Notes: generated by a model from the sequence alone, not told the origin. A stretch of DNA of 64,000 bases from Mytilisepta virgata (GCA_028015205.1 CM051516.1:31944230-32008229), one strand, 5' to 3'. Counted from the first letter of the stretch, positions 39,301 through 44,870 are shown. Made by a program: numbers and translations.

Positions 39301-39873
39301 AACTGCACAAGAATTTAACTAGTGATCAATAAAAGGGAATATCAGACAAATCCCTGGACAAGTGAACAAATATAAACACAATACAAAAACAATGAAACTA
39401 TTAAAACAAGATGTACTGTGAGCCATTTTACGGACAGACGGACGCACAGACGCAGGGAACCACAAGGGTAAAATAGTATATCCCCTTGTCCTTTGCAGCG
39501 AGGGTATAAAAATACACACAAGAATCTGTGTGACTGACAAAATAATGAATATATTATCCACAGGAAATATCGGCAAAATAATTCCGAAGCGTCAAAATCA
39601 TACTACTACAAAAATTGGAAATAAACACAGTTGCTATGGAAGTGATCAAAGAATTATTTATCTATCTATGAAATCAGTATCTTAAGTCCCAGACAAACAA
39701 TGCTACTGAAAATTCTGATTCAACTACATTGCAACAATGAATAATTCTGTACTTATTCTTCCCAGCTTTGGGCACTGAGTTGGGCTAGTAAAACAATTCT
39801 ACTTGTACATACCATCTTGTTGATCTTCAGCCAACATATGCAGTTTGACATCATCCTTATCTGCAGCAGACAT
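286..39873 (-). CDS. Anoctamin (TMEM16) family membrane protein, 16+ exons, C-terminus off window
   Basis: Anoctamins are dimeric ten-helix membrane proteins acting as calcium-activated chloride channels or phospholipid scramblases. I assembled exons by GT-AG borders and phase. From the 33.3 kb start the pieces give 1,860 coding bases, 620 residues without a stop. Visible in order: acidic, Gln/Gly-rich N-terminus (1-75); dimerization domain (about 76-271) with [13 protein letters not shown] and [11 protein letters not shown]; a loop ending PLEHVRQYFG; TM1 (about 315-341); extracellular Cys cluster with CPLCD (364-368); TM2 (about 394-412, FFAIF and FLEFWK); TM3 (about 469-500); TM4 (about 530-552); TM5 (about 579-599, QFVNYYSS); and [11 protein letters not shown]. 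Family members are usually about 900 residues, so some 280 are missing to the left, including helices 6-8 where the calcium-binding acidic residues normally lie. Channel versus scramblase therefore cannot be judged. The sequence reads closer to ANO4/5/6-type proteins than ANO10, but the paralog is unresolved. Confidence 0.93.
341..1207. other. Anoctamin intron 15 (part), no gene seen
   Basis: AT-rich intron sequence between exons 16 and 15. Small open frames here have no domain signal. The right part of the intron holds the SINE listed separately. Confidence 0.6.
1208..1567 (-). mobile_element. tRNA-derived SINE, minus strand
   Basis: On the minus strand a tRNA-like head starts GTGGTCTTGTGATAGCATGC with a B-box-like GGTTGCGGGTCGATCCC (around 1507-1523). 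A body and a tail with GGACGTTAAACAATTATTC then GATGGATG-type repeats (1208-1240) follow. The same head and body occur in pieces at 24808-24833 and 25215-25312. Internal pol III promoter boxes are inferred; the element is probably inactive. Confidence 0.7.
1654..1802 (-). CDS. Anoctamin exon 15 (TM4-TM5)
   Basis: Encodes [20 protein letters not shown] then [20 protein letters not shown] and IIYIAFFKG. The W-L-T-x-x-E-x-x-RT-x-x-(E/D)Y-x-x-S-x-T-x-K motif and F-x-NYYSS are diagnostic. Acceptor GTACTTACAG, donor GTAAGTATT. Confidence 0.97.
1924..2520 (+). mobile_element. Tandem-core element copy 1 (3' end missing)
   Basis: Begins with a perfect 16-bp palindrome AGGCTCCTAGGAGCCT, then GCTCACCTGG, the 5' signature shared with copies at 12.1, 18.45, 20.7 and 23.0 kb. 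The body is about three diverged units of 150-165 bp, recognisable by ATTGCC(A/C)ATGGC and ATCATTTGTACCAAGTTACA. No 3' hairpin end follows, so it is truncated. Family assignment (pearl-like or Helitron-like of bivalves) is tentative. Confidence 0.6.
2565..2834. mobile_element. 270-bp MITE, piggyBac-like (TTAA target site)
   Basis: Terminal inverted repeats GGTATCCGGACCATAA (2565-2580) and its exact complement at 2819-2834 are flanked on both sides by TTAA (2561-2564 and 2835-2838). A 4-bp TTAA duplication is the piggyBac signature. There is no coding capacity. The small minus-strand frame inside it is accidental. Confidence 0.75.
3130..3790. repeat. Degenerate tandem repeat, about 4 units of roughly 160 bp
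   Basis: The phrases TTCTTCCAT, TTTTACCCTGGT and TGCCAAGTTTCATCCA recur at about 150-170 bp spacing. The array lies in anoctamin intron 14, to the right of the piggyBac-like element. Open frames in it come from the repeat. Confidence 0.7.
3904..4113 (-). CDS. Anoctamin exon 14 (TM3 end to TM4)
   Basis: Encodes 70 residues: [20 protein letters not shown], an extracellular Thr/Ser/Asn-rich loop with NSTL and NASL sequons, then [16 protein letters not shown]. The V-I-x-YR-(V/I)-S motif after TM3 and [11 protein letters not shown] for TM4 fit the family. The donor is GTAAATATA. Confidence 0.95.
4398..4475 (-). CDS. Anoctamin exon 13 (TM3 first half)
   Basis: Encodes [20 protein letters not shown] then SIMIFL, equivalent to the EP-x-x-P-(F/L)-W-x-R lead into TM3. 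Acceptor GACATGCAG, donor GTAAGTC, 26 residues in phase 0. Confidence 0.93.
4476..6164. other. Anoctamin intron 12, no gene or clear repeat seen
   Basis: AT-rich intron with short open frames only. I see no conserved exon-like reading, long inverted repeat or tandem array here. Confidence 0.5.
6165..6236 (-). CDS. Anoctamin exon 12 (cytosolic loop)
   Basis: Encodes 24 residues, [20 protein letters not shown] then PITG. It matches the RPE-(Y/F)-x-A ... x-NP-(I/V)TG loop between TM2 and TM3. Acceptor TTTATTTCAG, donor GTAAGT. Confidence 0.93.
6623..6861. mobile_element. 239-bp MITE, PIF/Harbinger-like, with internal poly-G tracts
   Basis: A perfect 42-bp terminal inverted repeat (6623-6664 and 6820-6861) starts GGGACGAGATC and continues imperfectly inward. 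Both ends are flanked by TTA, giving a 3-bp TTA duplication. GGG-starting TIRs with a TWA duplication are typical of PIF/Harbinger elements. The centre contains runs of G (about 6674-6688 and 6776-6800), which may form G-quadruplexes or sequencing trouble. Confidence 0.8.
7308..7390 (-). CDS. Anoctamin exon 11 (end of TM2)
   Basis: Encodes [20 protein letters not shown] then LNYVKEE. FLEFWKR-x-x-A followed by (Y/H)-x-WD is invariant in most anoctamins and marks the cytosolic end of TM2. The donor is GTTTGT. Confidence 0.95.
8045..8205 (-). CDS. Anoctamin exon 10 (Cys-rich ectodomain and TM2)
   Basis: Encodes an extracellular loop with cysteines at residues 355, 364, 367, 371 and 380 including [12 protein letters not shown], then [15 protein letters not shown]. 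The cysteines probably form the conserved disulfides of the first extracellular loop. N-x-(S/T) sequons occur in NLNFT and nearby. Phase 2 in, phase 1 out. Confidence 0.96.
8323..8404. repeat. Short fold-back repeat in anoctamin intron 9
   Basis: GGGGTTATAGATTTGAAGTCAT at 8323-8344 pairs with ATGACTTCAAATTTATAACC at 8382-8401 around a 37-bp loop. Probably a remnant of a small inverted-repeat element. Confidence 0.65.
9130..9360 (+). repeat. Remnant of tandem-core element, second family
   Basis: Ends in a degenerate CCCAGCCACATTCGTTGCAGAGCATAAAA (9331-9360), the same 3' signature seen at 29281-29312 and 39471-39510. It is preceded by ACGGACG-type sequence. It lies just outside the donor of anoctamin exon 9. 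Confidence 0.45.
9424..9558 (-). CDS. Anoctamin exon 9 (TM1)
   Basis: Encodes (R)[20 protein letters not shown] then [15 protein letters not shown], a textbook anoctamin TM1 with the YFG-x-KIG-x-YF lead-in. Acceptor ATTCTTTCAG, donor GTAAGT, both strong. Confidence 0.97.
9598..9850 (+). repeat. Two tandem units of about 165 bp
   Basis: GACAATGCTGATC(T/C)AAA followed by TTTCATTAAAATCTGTTGAGA occurs at 9599 and again at about 9762. A degenerate end with TTGCAATGGGGGTTATAAA follows near 9890. Confidence 0.6.
9903..10132 (+). repeat. Segmental duplicate, copy 1
   Basis: About 230 bp nearly identical to 12440-12661 in the same orientation. It differs by a few substitutions and an 8-bp indel (GACAAATT near 10017-10025). 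Contains TATGAATCATAAGTTCGTATG and GGTTAAT-free AT-rich DNA; non-coding. Confidence 0.85.
10930..11310 (+). repeat. Degenerate tandem array, about 100-bp units
   Basis: The phrase GATGCATCCTCACACCAAGTAAT recurs in variants at about 11020, 11130 and 11220, each followed by ATGATTGTAGGT-like sequence. Intronic in the anoctamin gene. Confidence 0.55.
11568..11671 (-). CDS. Anoctamin exon 8 (before TM1)
   Basis: Encodes [20 protein letters not shown] then [14 protein letters not shown]. The L-x-x-x-W-(G/A)-x-W-x-x-x-(F/Y)K-x-QPL pattern is the conserved cytosolic segment just before the first transmembrane helix. Phase 0 in, phase 2 out. Confidence 0.94.
11918..11973 (-). CDS. Anoctamin exon 7 (56-bp micro-exon)
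   Basis: Encodes [19 protein letters not shown], matching the family motif of a short helix followed by (Y/A)AYPLHEG. Phase 1 in, phase 0 out. Acceptor ATATTTACAG, donor GTATGTA. Confidence 0.93.
12114..14255 (+). mobile_element. Tandem-core element copy 2, full length with both ends
   Basis: A degenerate 5' signature (GAGGGCTGAGCC then CGCTCACCTGG) starts at 12114. The 3' signature (GGATGCCAAGTGATGGCAA, AGCTCACGTGGCC, then hairpin GGCCTTTTAGGCC and AGGTGAGCTAA) ends at 14255. Inside are a copy of the 9.9 kb segment (12440-12661), about 113-bp repeats at 13090-13300 and two units of about 466 bp at 13345-14200 marked by TTTGTCTTTATCTATAATA. It lies in anoctamin intron 6 and contains no protein-like frame. 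Confidence 0.6.
12440..12661 (+). repeat. Segmental duplicate, copy 2 (inside tandem-core element)
   Basis: Near-identical direct copy of 9903-10132, about 2.5 kb away, lacking 8 bp present in copy 1. Because it sits inside a mobile element, it may have been captured or co-duplicated. Confidence 0.85.
14368..14486 (-). CDS. Anoctamin exon 6
   Basis: Encodes [20 protein letters not shown] then [10 protein letters not shown] and a Ser/Lys linker. The D-R-D-x-FF-x-x-x-TRSRIV-x-x-IL motif is diagnostic of anoctamins. Acceptor ATTATTATAG, donor GTAAGTG. Confidence 0.95.
14540..14672. repeat. Fold-back element, about 133 bp
   Basis: TGTGGCC at 14540 pairs with GGCCACA ending at 14672. Inner matches include GTGAGGGT with ACCCTCAC and TGAGGGTT with AACCCTCA, so the whole can fold into one imperfect hairpin with a bulge of about 14 nt in the left arm. 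Confidence 0.7.
15240..15425 (-). repeat. Diverged copy of the retroelement-tail repeat
   Basis: Shares AAAGAGACA and CTTGGGACAGGCAC, then a TTAAACATGTT-like stretch, with the better copy at 45451-46000. Diverged and short; intronic in the anoctamin gene. Confidence 0.45.
15771..15919 (-). CDS. Anoctamin exon 5
   Basis: Encodes [20 protein letters not shown], then a linker ending [13 protein letters not shown], with phase 0 in and phase 2 out. The basic linker followed by a (Y/F)-x-x-D-R-D-x-F region is standard for the family. Acceptor TTTGTTTGCAG, donor GTAAGTATC. The preceding intron is the largest in the folded core (about 8.4 kb). Confidence 0.85.
15920..18453. other. Anoctamin intron 4, left part, nothing recognised
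   Basis: AT-rich intron with short chance frames. I see no tandem array, long inverted repeat or exon-like reading here. Confidence 0.5.
18454..19722 (+). mobile_element. Tandem-core element copy 3, full length with both ends
   Basis: The 5' hairpin AGGCTCACCAGAGCCT with GCTCACCTGG starts at about 18456. The 3' end has a GACGACGACGACGGACGCCA run, AAGTGATGGCAATAGCTCAC, a GGCCTATGGCC hairpin and AGGTGAGCTAA. The core has at least four diverged units keyed by AACTCCTAAATGGGTTTTGG and TTCAGGGTAGGTAGATCT. It lies in anoctamin intron 4. Confidence 0.7.
20708..21480 (+). mobile_element. Tandem-core element copy 4 (3' end missing)
   Basis: A degenerate 5' signature (GAGGGCTGAGCCTGTATAG, then TTACCTGGCA) is followed by about four units near 150 bp, each with CAAGAATTGCC(A/C)ATG, GGCCATGTTTGT and CAAGTTT(C/G)(A/G)(T/C)TCCA. 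It fades out near 21480 without the 3' hairpin. Confidence 0.65.
21481..23034. other. Anoctamin intron 4, middle part, nothing recognised
   Basis: AT-rich. One perfect CRE-type TGACGTCA occurs at 22828-22835, but with no other promoter evidence it may be chance. Confidence 0.5.
23035..24152 (+). mobile_element. Tandem-core element copy 5, full length, exact 166-bp core
   Basis: The 5' hairpin AGGCTCTCAAGAGCCT and CGCTCACCTG start at about 23038. The core begins near 23291 and repeats at 23457, 23623, 23789 and 23955, exactly 166 bp apart, about 4.5 highly similar units. The 3' end has (GACGACG)n, GGACGCCAAGTGATG, a GGCCCTTCGGGCC hairpin and AGGTGAGGTAA. The core shares CCCATAGGG(T/A)CCTATGTTAAAC with the inverted array at 57.4-59.3 kb. 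Repeated 61-66-codon frames here are by-products of the repeat. Confidence 0.8.
24276..24380 (-). CDS. Anoctamin exon 4 (dimerization domain)
   Basis: Encodes 35 residues with [20 protein letters not shown] and ending KMPVKK. The VHAPxEVLxxYAE motif is strongly conserved in anoctamins. Acceptor CATTTTCAG, donor GTATGA. It lies about 120 bp from the end of a 166-bp tandem-core repeat in the next intron. Confidence 0.93.
24808..25312 (-). mobile_element. SINE interrupted by a 381-bp tandem-repeat MITE copy
   Basis: The ends match the SINE at 1208-1567: ACTCGGACACATTATTCTGA at 24808, and a tRNA-like head around 25235-25312 (minus strand TCTCAGGTTCGTTC near 25270). Between them, 24834-25214 is a copy of the element at 52731-53126 in opposite orientation, rich in AACAGG(G/A)T and TTTTTCATG(C/T)CCTGCTGGT. 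That copy has one intact end (CCCGGGGGAGG) but lacks about 50 bp of the other, and part of the SINE body is missing. Confidence 0.65.
25394..25552 (-). CDS. Anoctamin exon 3 (start of dimerization domain)
   Basis: Encodes [20 protein letters not shown] followed by a charged, probably helical segment ending LELEYDL (53 residues). The F-x-DG-(K/R)RRIDYVLA motif is the hallmark opening of the anoctamin dimerization domain. Acceptor GTATTTTCAG, donor GTTTGT. Confidence 0.92.
25553..28693. other. Anoctamin intron 2, left part, no gene seen
   Basis: AT-rich sequence with scattered short frames. The only recurring motif is ACCTCCCTTT and its complement AAAGGGAGATAA around 28131-28275, a short pattern that also appears at 33049-33080. 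Confidence 0.5.
28694..29312 (+). mobile_element. Tandem-core element, second family, three ~170-bp units
   Basis: Starts near AACTAGAACTGTCCTGAAAG and ends with ACCCCCCCCACAAACTTCGT then TTGCGGGGCATAAAA (29281-29312), which can fold. Core units are keyed by CCAAACAGCCATATCTTTTAC at 28930 and 29100 and by AAGTTTCATGAGAATCATGCAA at 28853, 29018 and 29189. A run GACAGATGGATGGACAGACAGAC precedes the end. Different ends from the 12-24 kb family. Confidence 0.65.
29313..30397. other. Anoctamin intron 2, right part, nothing recognised
   Basis: AT-rich intron. No array, hairpin of note or exon-like frame was seen. Confidence 0.5.
30398..30573. mobile_element. 176-bp MITE, pogo/Tigger-like ends, TA flanks
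   Basis: Left end CAGTCAATTCTCGTTATGTC; the right end reads as its imperfect complement (18 of 24 positions by eye). Both sides are flanked by TA (30396-30397, 30574-30575). The CAGT...CTCTCGTTATCTC terminus is shared with 54517-55017 and resembles pogo/Tigger termini. Non-coding. Confidence 0.65.
30951..31069 (-). CDS. Anoctamin exon 2 (low-complexity N-terminal linker)
   Basis: Reads [20 protein letters not shown] and then a Gln/Gly/Asn-rich stretch ending KSSQ, 40 codons including the split first one. The acceptor is CATCAACAG and the donor GTTTGT. The composition suggests a disordered cytosolic segment, typical of anoctamin N-termini. Phase 1 in, phase 0 out. Confidence 0.75.
31970..32345 (+). 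repeat. Two tandem ~180-bp units, second-family remnant
   Basis: TAAAATATTAAAG(C/A)TGTATCTC then ACTGTAGGAGGAGATAGC occurs at about 32016 and 32198. The array ends GTTGCGGGGGCATAAAAA, the same style of end as 29281-29312. Confidence 0.55.
32523..32890. mobile_element. 368-bp TIR element with TA flanks
   Basis: Left AGGCAACACCAAATTAATCT... pairs with the right end complement AGGCCACATCAAATTGATTT... over about 33 bp, including GTTCTTTGG. TA occurs on both sides (32521-32522, 32891-32892). The interior is T/A-rich with TAAAATTTTG and AAAAATTG repeats, and shows no gene. Confidence 0.6.
33282..33387 (-). CDS. Anoctamin alternative first coding exon 1b
   Basis: The ATG at 33387-33385 opens [17 protein letters not shown]..., 35 residues plus one base, then a GTACTC donor. 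Stops lie in all usable frames just upstream, so this is a real start rather than an internal exon. A good acceptor (TTTTTAATCAG) ends at 33435, so the exon probably begins at 33434 with about 47 bp of 5' UTR. Its end phase equals that of exon 1a, making the two interchangeable N-termini. Confidence 0.7.
33435..39400. other. Long interval between alternative first exons, no gene seen
   Basis: About 6 kb of AT-rich DNA. Palindromic ACATGTAC/TACATGTA words recur (for example around 33688, 37210, 37380, 38230), a pattern seen across the window. If exon 1b has its own promoter it should lie just right of 33434, but I see no motif that proves it. Confidence 0.5.
39401..39510 (+). repeat. Remnant 3' end of a second-family element
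   Basis: GGACAGACGGACGCACAGACG followed by ATATCCCCTTGTCCTTTGCA and GCGAGGGTATAAAAA is a degenerate version of the 29.3 kb end. Confidence 0.5.
39813..39873 (-). CDS. Anoctamin alternative first coding exon 1a
   Basis: Starting at the ATG at 39873-39871 the exon reads [20 protein letters not shown] plus one base, then a GTATGT donor. The leftover G fits the exon at 30951-31069 exactly, giving an in-frame N-terminus. A likely acceptor (TTATTTTAG) precedes base 39931, so this exon probably carries 58 bp of 5' UTR and follows a non-coding exon further right. If it were spliced instead to the 33.3 kb exon, the frame would soon stop and translation would need to start at the 33.3 kb ATG. Confidence 0.6.
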
Positions 39874-40208
39874 GGTTTACTAACAAGGTAATTGATATTC
39901 ACTCAGTAGCCTGAACTCAGATCATTCCTTCCTAAAATAATAAACAAAACTGTCAACAATACATTGTAGCTGGGCATTGTAGTAGGTCAATAATACATGT
40001 ATGTATTATTATAGATGAGTATGTATTTTCTATTTAAAAATCGAAACACTAATTTTACTATTTGTTTACCGGTGAGTAGTTTCCTAAACTAATCACTGAT
40101 AAATACTGACCAGTGCTTAGAACTGGAAACTATTGACCGGTAAAGTGTTTCGGTATAATAAAACAATTTTTGACTGCATATTCGTGGAATAGTAAGTTTA
40201 TTGTCCCC

Positions 40209-40259
40209 TCGATACCAACTATTGCCCCTTGGCTACGCCTCGGGGCAATAGTTGGTATC
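40209..40259. repeat. Perfect 18-bp hairpin upstream of anoctamin exon 1a
   Basis: GATACCAACTATTGCCCC (40209-40226) and its exact complement (40242-40259) surround a 15-nt loop with GGCTACGCCTC. It lies about 280 bp upstream of the inferred exon 1a border. The loop resembles that of the larger hairpin at 63595-63714. Confidence 0.75.
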
Positions 40260-41234
40260 TCCATACCCAATCAATAAGTATATACTATTAGATTTCTATC
40301 AAATGTTCAGTAGGCTTAACATGCTTAAGCTTATGGTTTTCTATAAACTCCGGAGGATTCTCATAGAGCTTTACAAGCAATGTGGTAAGAGACTTCTTCC
40401 CAATGGTTTTCTATCATAGTACAAATGTATATTAGCAATATGCTTACCAGCAAGAAGACTCCAACCAGTCTAGAAATATATTATGCACACAGCAGCTAAC
40501 CACCATTGGTTTTCTAACATTTTAGCAATAGTGTAAAAAATATTGTTCAAAATATCTGTCAGTACCATGATACAATATTAATAATAATGAAGATGCTTCT
40601 TAATTTCAAAAGATAGAACATTGCATTAAAGAACTTCAAAAACTGTCATCCTATCACAATTATAGAGGCTTTTTGCTTCATTAGATTGTTGTGCGTACTT
40701 AACGCACATTAGGCATTTCACAATACCCGTGACATTGATTTATTCGAATAGTACTCGCCACCTGGACGACCATTTACAATGTAAGTTAACAAATTTTACT
40801 TGCTACTACTAATAATATGACTTTATTTCTTCATGTTCTTAGCTGATTTTAAATTTCCAAAATTTTAATTTTTCTTGAAAAATACCAATACCCATGCCAC
40901 TAATCAACCTGATATGCATTAAAGGTTATAAAGACTTCATAAAATGTTAACTGATATGGTAAAGACACCTGGGGCCAGGTTCACAAACATTCATACGACT
41001 ACGATCAAGACTGGTTCCATTATGTCAATAGAAAAAAAAAATTGATAACTGGAAATCAGATCACACTTATGGAATAGTATCTCACCAGAGTTTTGTATAT
41101 GTTGTAAATATACAAAAATTACAATAGAAATTCAAAATATTTGTAAATATATTTTCCAATAAAACTAATAAATAAAAACCAACTAAAGAACTACTGAAAC
41201 ATTTCGAACATTTTAAGTTTTGTATGCAGAAGTG

Positions 41235-41603
41235 ACTTCCGGTTATGTATTTTCTAAAGAATAAACGTGAACAATTCAAACAATTCATAAAAAATTCAAT
41301 TTGAATTAAAAAAAAATCTTTCCCGACCTTGTTCAACAGAAATAATGTCCTTGAATCACAAAAATAGATGAAATGTGTTTGTTATCTATGCCAAAACTGT
41401 CGCTCAACTTCCGGTCAACTTTGACCTTTAATTTCTCCATAATAGCACTGTAGATTTTGAATTTGCTCGGTAGAAATGTTCAAAAAGGCTAAAGAATATA
41501 TATCCTAGTTAACAGGTACGACGGATTACGCGTTTGCATTACAGGTGAAAGAATATACAATCATGTGAAGAGACTCGCATTTGTTTGTAAATTGATGACG
41601 TCA
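41235..41603 (-). promoter_or_regulatory. Candidate anoctamin distal promoter region
   Basis: Two ETS-type ACTTCCGG sites (41235-41242, 41407-41414; CCGGAAGT on the gene strand) and a perfect CRE TGACGTCA (41596-41603) cluster in an otherwise motif-poor stretch. Exon 1a seems to need an upstream non-coding exon, so a TSS here is plausible. This is inference from motifs only. Confidence 0.3.
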
Positions 41604-42569
41604 TACTCGCAAAAGGGAGTTTCAGTTCACCATCCAGATATACACGTTTGCGAGTTCGACCAGATCTGTTTTATGGCGTTTACGCTTAACAGATGTGATG
41701 ATGAGATATTGTTCTTGGCCCTAACTATTTCTTTGTCAGTATTTTCCTAGTCAAGGTGTGAATCCTGGTCCTTTCACACAAAATCCCATTTGTTTAATAT
41801 TTTCCTTTATCATGTTTATTGTTCGCATCGATTTTTTGCAAAAGTAATCGTCTAAGTTACACAAATCTATAATCTACATGTATGTTAGTTTCCAACTTAA
41901 TCAGCGATACAGTCTGTTAGCTGTGACGGAAGTATTCAGAACGATAAGTTCTGAATATAATTTTTGCAATAAAAATTCAAATGAATTTATCTGGTATTTT
42001 TCTTCGCGCCAATTTACAAAAGTGACAAATCCCATCGAATATTATACAGCAGAATTGTCTTTCTTGTAATATCCTGACTTCTGTCATAGCTAATGGACTG
42101 ATTTAGCTGGAAACGAACATAAATCACTGATTTATGAAACGTAGGCAATCCCTATTGCAAAAAATTGTGGTGGACAATAAAGGCAAATATTTAACTAATT
42201 TATTGATATTATAGAAATATCAAAGTGAAATTTAGGATGGGATTCCACAGGGAGGTGAGCGATGTGGGAATCAAGGAGCTGCAAACCTTACCTCATATAG
42301 CTGTATCAGTAGACGAAAATTGGATATTTGATTTATGCTACAATTTTGTGATCTTGCGTTTATTTCTGTCATAAAATGACGAAAACGTAAAAAAAAATTG
42401 ACGGTGATAGAGGTGAGTTGTAGAGAAAAAGAGTGGAGACTGAAAAAAAGGGGGATGCAAATCCATTCCCCAGCTGCCTGTGTCTGTGATAACACATAAC
42501 TATGATAACAAATAATGAGATTTTTTGCATGGCTGGCATATTAATTTCCTACCAGTCTGGTAGGTCCAG

Positions 42570-42662
42570 TAAATCGAATGATTCTGTCTCAAAAATCTAT
42601 ATTTTTCTTCTCTTTTTAAAGAAAAATATCGATTTTTGAGACAGAATCATTCGGTCTACTTA
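42570..42662. mobile_element. 93-bp fold-back MITE with 10-bp direct flanks
   Basis: Arms at 42575-42609 and 42619-42653 are complementary over 35 bp with one internal mismatch (core ATTCTGTCTCAAAAATC), with a loop of about 9 nt. The element is bracketed by direct repeats GTAGGTCCAG at 42560-42569 and 42663-42672, a probable target-site duplication. Confidence 0.75.
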
Positions 42663-42940
42663 GTAGGTCCAGATCATGGCAGATGACTGTCTGCAACTTG
42701 CTGTCGGCTCCATCAGCTATGCAAACGTTCAAACAGGCAATACTGCTTTAAATTATAACTTGGGTTCGTTTTAAATACTGAACATTAAAAAGATTTTTCT
42801 TTTTCTTTACCTGAAAAAATAATTCTGTATAAAACCAAGCCTTTTCCAGCGCCGGCCAAGCTACATTCCAATGTCAATGAAAACAATAGAGGGTTCTTTT
42901 GTGCGAAGTATTCCGAACAGGCAATTCGATAAAAAATGTA

Positions 42941-43097
42941 TGGCAAGCCGTTTTACTATTTATTCTAACTTCAAGACATCTCATATAATATATAAGATAT
43001 CTTATATAATCTACTTTTTATAAGATATCTTCTAAAGTATATAATATATCTTATAAGGTTTATAATAAATTAGAATAAATCGTAAAACGGCTTGCCA
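42941..43097. mobile_element. 157-bp MITE with ~28-bp TIRs and TA flanks
   Basis: TGGCAAGCCGTTTTAC at the left and GTAAAACGGCTTGCCA at the right extend to about 28-bp arms with one mismatch, flanked by TA on both sides. The interior is made of AT palindromes such as AAGATATCTT. A TA duplication suggests a Tc1/mariner-type source. Confidence 0.75.
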
Positions 43098-43119
43098 TAA
43101 AAATGTATGGAGCGCACCC

Positions 43120-43180
43120 ATGTATCGGGTCCGTTCGCCCTTGGTTCGTTCGCCCATAGAGTCCGTTCGCCCAGAGTTCC
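43120..43180 (+). repeat. Short GTTCGCCC repeat beside the microsatellite
   Basis: GTTCGCCC occurs four times between about 43131 and 43172 at roughly 13-20 bp spacing, immediately left of the TATAG tract. Function unknown. Confidence 0.6.
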
Positions 43181-43183
43181 ATA

Positions 43184-44024
43184 TATAGTATAGTATAGTA
43201 TAGTATAGTATAGTATAGTATAGTATAGTATAGTATAGTATAGTATAGTATAGTATAGTATAGTATAGTATAGTATAGTATAGTATAGTATAGTATAGTA
43301 TAGTATAGTATAGTATAGTATAGTATAGTATAGTATAGTATAGTATAGTATAGTATAGTATAGTATAGTATAGTATAGTATAGTATAGTATAGTATAGTA
43401 TAGTATAGTATAGTATAGTATAGTATAGTATAGTATAGTATAGTATAGTATAGTATAGTATAGTATAGTATAGTATAGTATAGTATAGTATAGTATAGTA
43501 TAGTATAGTATAGTATAGTATAGTATAGTATAGTATAGTATAGTATAGTATAGTATAGTATAGTATAGTATAGTATAGTATAGTATAGTATAGTATAGTA
43601 TAGTATAGTATAGTATAGTATAGTATAGTATAGTATAGTATAGTATAGTATAGTATAGTATAGTATAGTATAGTATAGTATAGTATAGTATAGTATAGTA
43701 TAGTATAGTATAGTATAGTATAGTATAGTATAGTATAGTATAGTATAGTATAGTATAGTATAGTATAGTATAGTATAGTATAGTATAGTATAGTATAGTA
43801 TAGTATAGTATAGTATAGTATAGTATAGTATAGTATAGTATAGTATAGTATAGTATAGTATAGTATAGTATAGTATAGTATAGTATAGTATAGTATAGTA
43901 TAGTATAGTATAGTATAGTATAGTATAGTATAGTATAGTATAGTATAGTATAGTATAGTATAGTATAGTATAGTATAGTATAGTATAGTATAGTATAGTA
44001 TAGTATAGTATAGTATAGTATAGT
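43184..44024. repeat. (TATAG)n microsatellite, about 168 perfect units
   Basis: An 841-bp tract of a 5-bp unit without a visible interruption, ending in TAGTGTATTT. On the minus strand no frame of the unit has a stop, which creates a spurious 348-codon open frame of repeated Tyr/Thr/Ile/Leu. It lies between the two genes. Confidence 0.97.
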
Positions 44025-44029
44025 GTATT

Positions 44030-44275
44030 TGAATATCGCCCATGAGAGCTGAGCTACACGGGTGGCCTAAGGGTACATTATTTCTTTGTCGCGCAACTAC
44101 CCTCACGTTATTTTGAATATGGAACTGAAAGTTGGCTCAGTAATTGTGCCAAATGCAGAATTTTAATAGCGCCCCTGAGGGTCGGGCTACACAGCCTTAG
44201 GATAAATTATTCCTTTGTCGCGCAACTCCTCTAGCATGTAACGTTGGCTCAGTAATTGTACCACCTATGTAGTTT
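44030..44275 (+). repeat. Diverged tandem duplication, two ~125-bp units
   Basis: Both halves hold AATA(T/G)CGCCC, a GGGCTACAC/GAGCTACAC variant, CTTTGTCGCGCAACT and GTTGGCTCAGTAATTGT. They adjoin the microsatellite on its right. Confidence 0.65.
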
Positions 44276-44279
44276 GTGC

Positions 44280-44870
44280 TAAAGGTTTCAGAATTGCTTT
44301 AAAATGCGGCTCCAACTTTGGTAAATTTCCTGGAAGTCTCGAGGACCATTATTTTTTTTATTTTTGACAAGAAACCAAGTATTTTCTGGATCACACGAGC
44401 AGTTACACATATTGGGATCATCTAAATGTCAAAAACTGTGAATCCAACTTAGGTAAATTTCCTGAAAGTGTCTATAAGACTATTATTTTTTGGAATTTTG
44501 CTTAGTAACTATAGATTATTTTGGATCATATTAGCTCTAAGACTTATCAGGATCATTTGGATTTCAAAAATACTTGATTCCAATTTTGATAAATTTCCCG
44601 AAAGGCTCAAAGACTAGTTTATTTGTGATTTCTACTTAGCAACAATATATATTTGGAATCACTATACCAGCAGCACTAGTTTGGATTGTATGGGTTTCAA
44701 ATATATGCGATTCCAATTTCGGTACATTTCCTGAAAGTATCTAAGATTATTTTTGGAATTTTACTTCGTAACTATAGATTGTTTTGGATCATATTAGCTG
44801 TAAGACTAATCTAGATCAGTTGAATTTCAAAATATGTGATTCAAACTTTAGCGGGGCTGCTTCGACTAGT
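44280..44870 (+). repeat. Four diverged ~135-bp tandem units, plus orientation
   Basis: Each unit has (T/C)CCAA(C/T)TT(T/A)GGTAAATTTCCTG then AAGTCT/AAGTGTCT and TTTTTGGATCA-type sequence. The same unit appears in reverse orientation at 46980-47540. Confidence 0.6.

Noticed and set aside
43060..44106. 348-codon open frame on the minus strand
   Set aside because: It is entirely the TATAG microsatellite read on the strand without stops; low-complexity Tyr/Thr/Ile/Leu repeats with no start context or domain.
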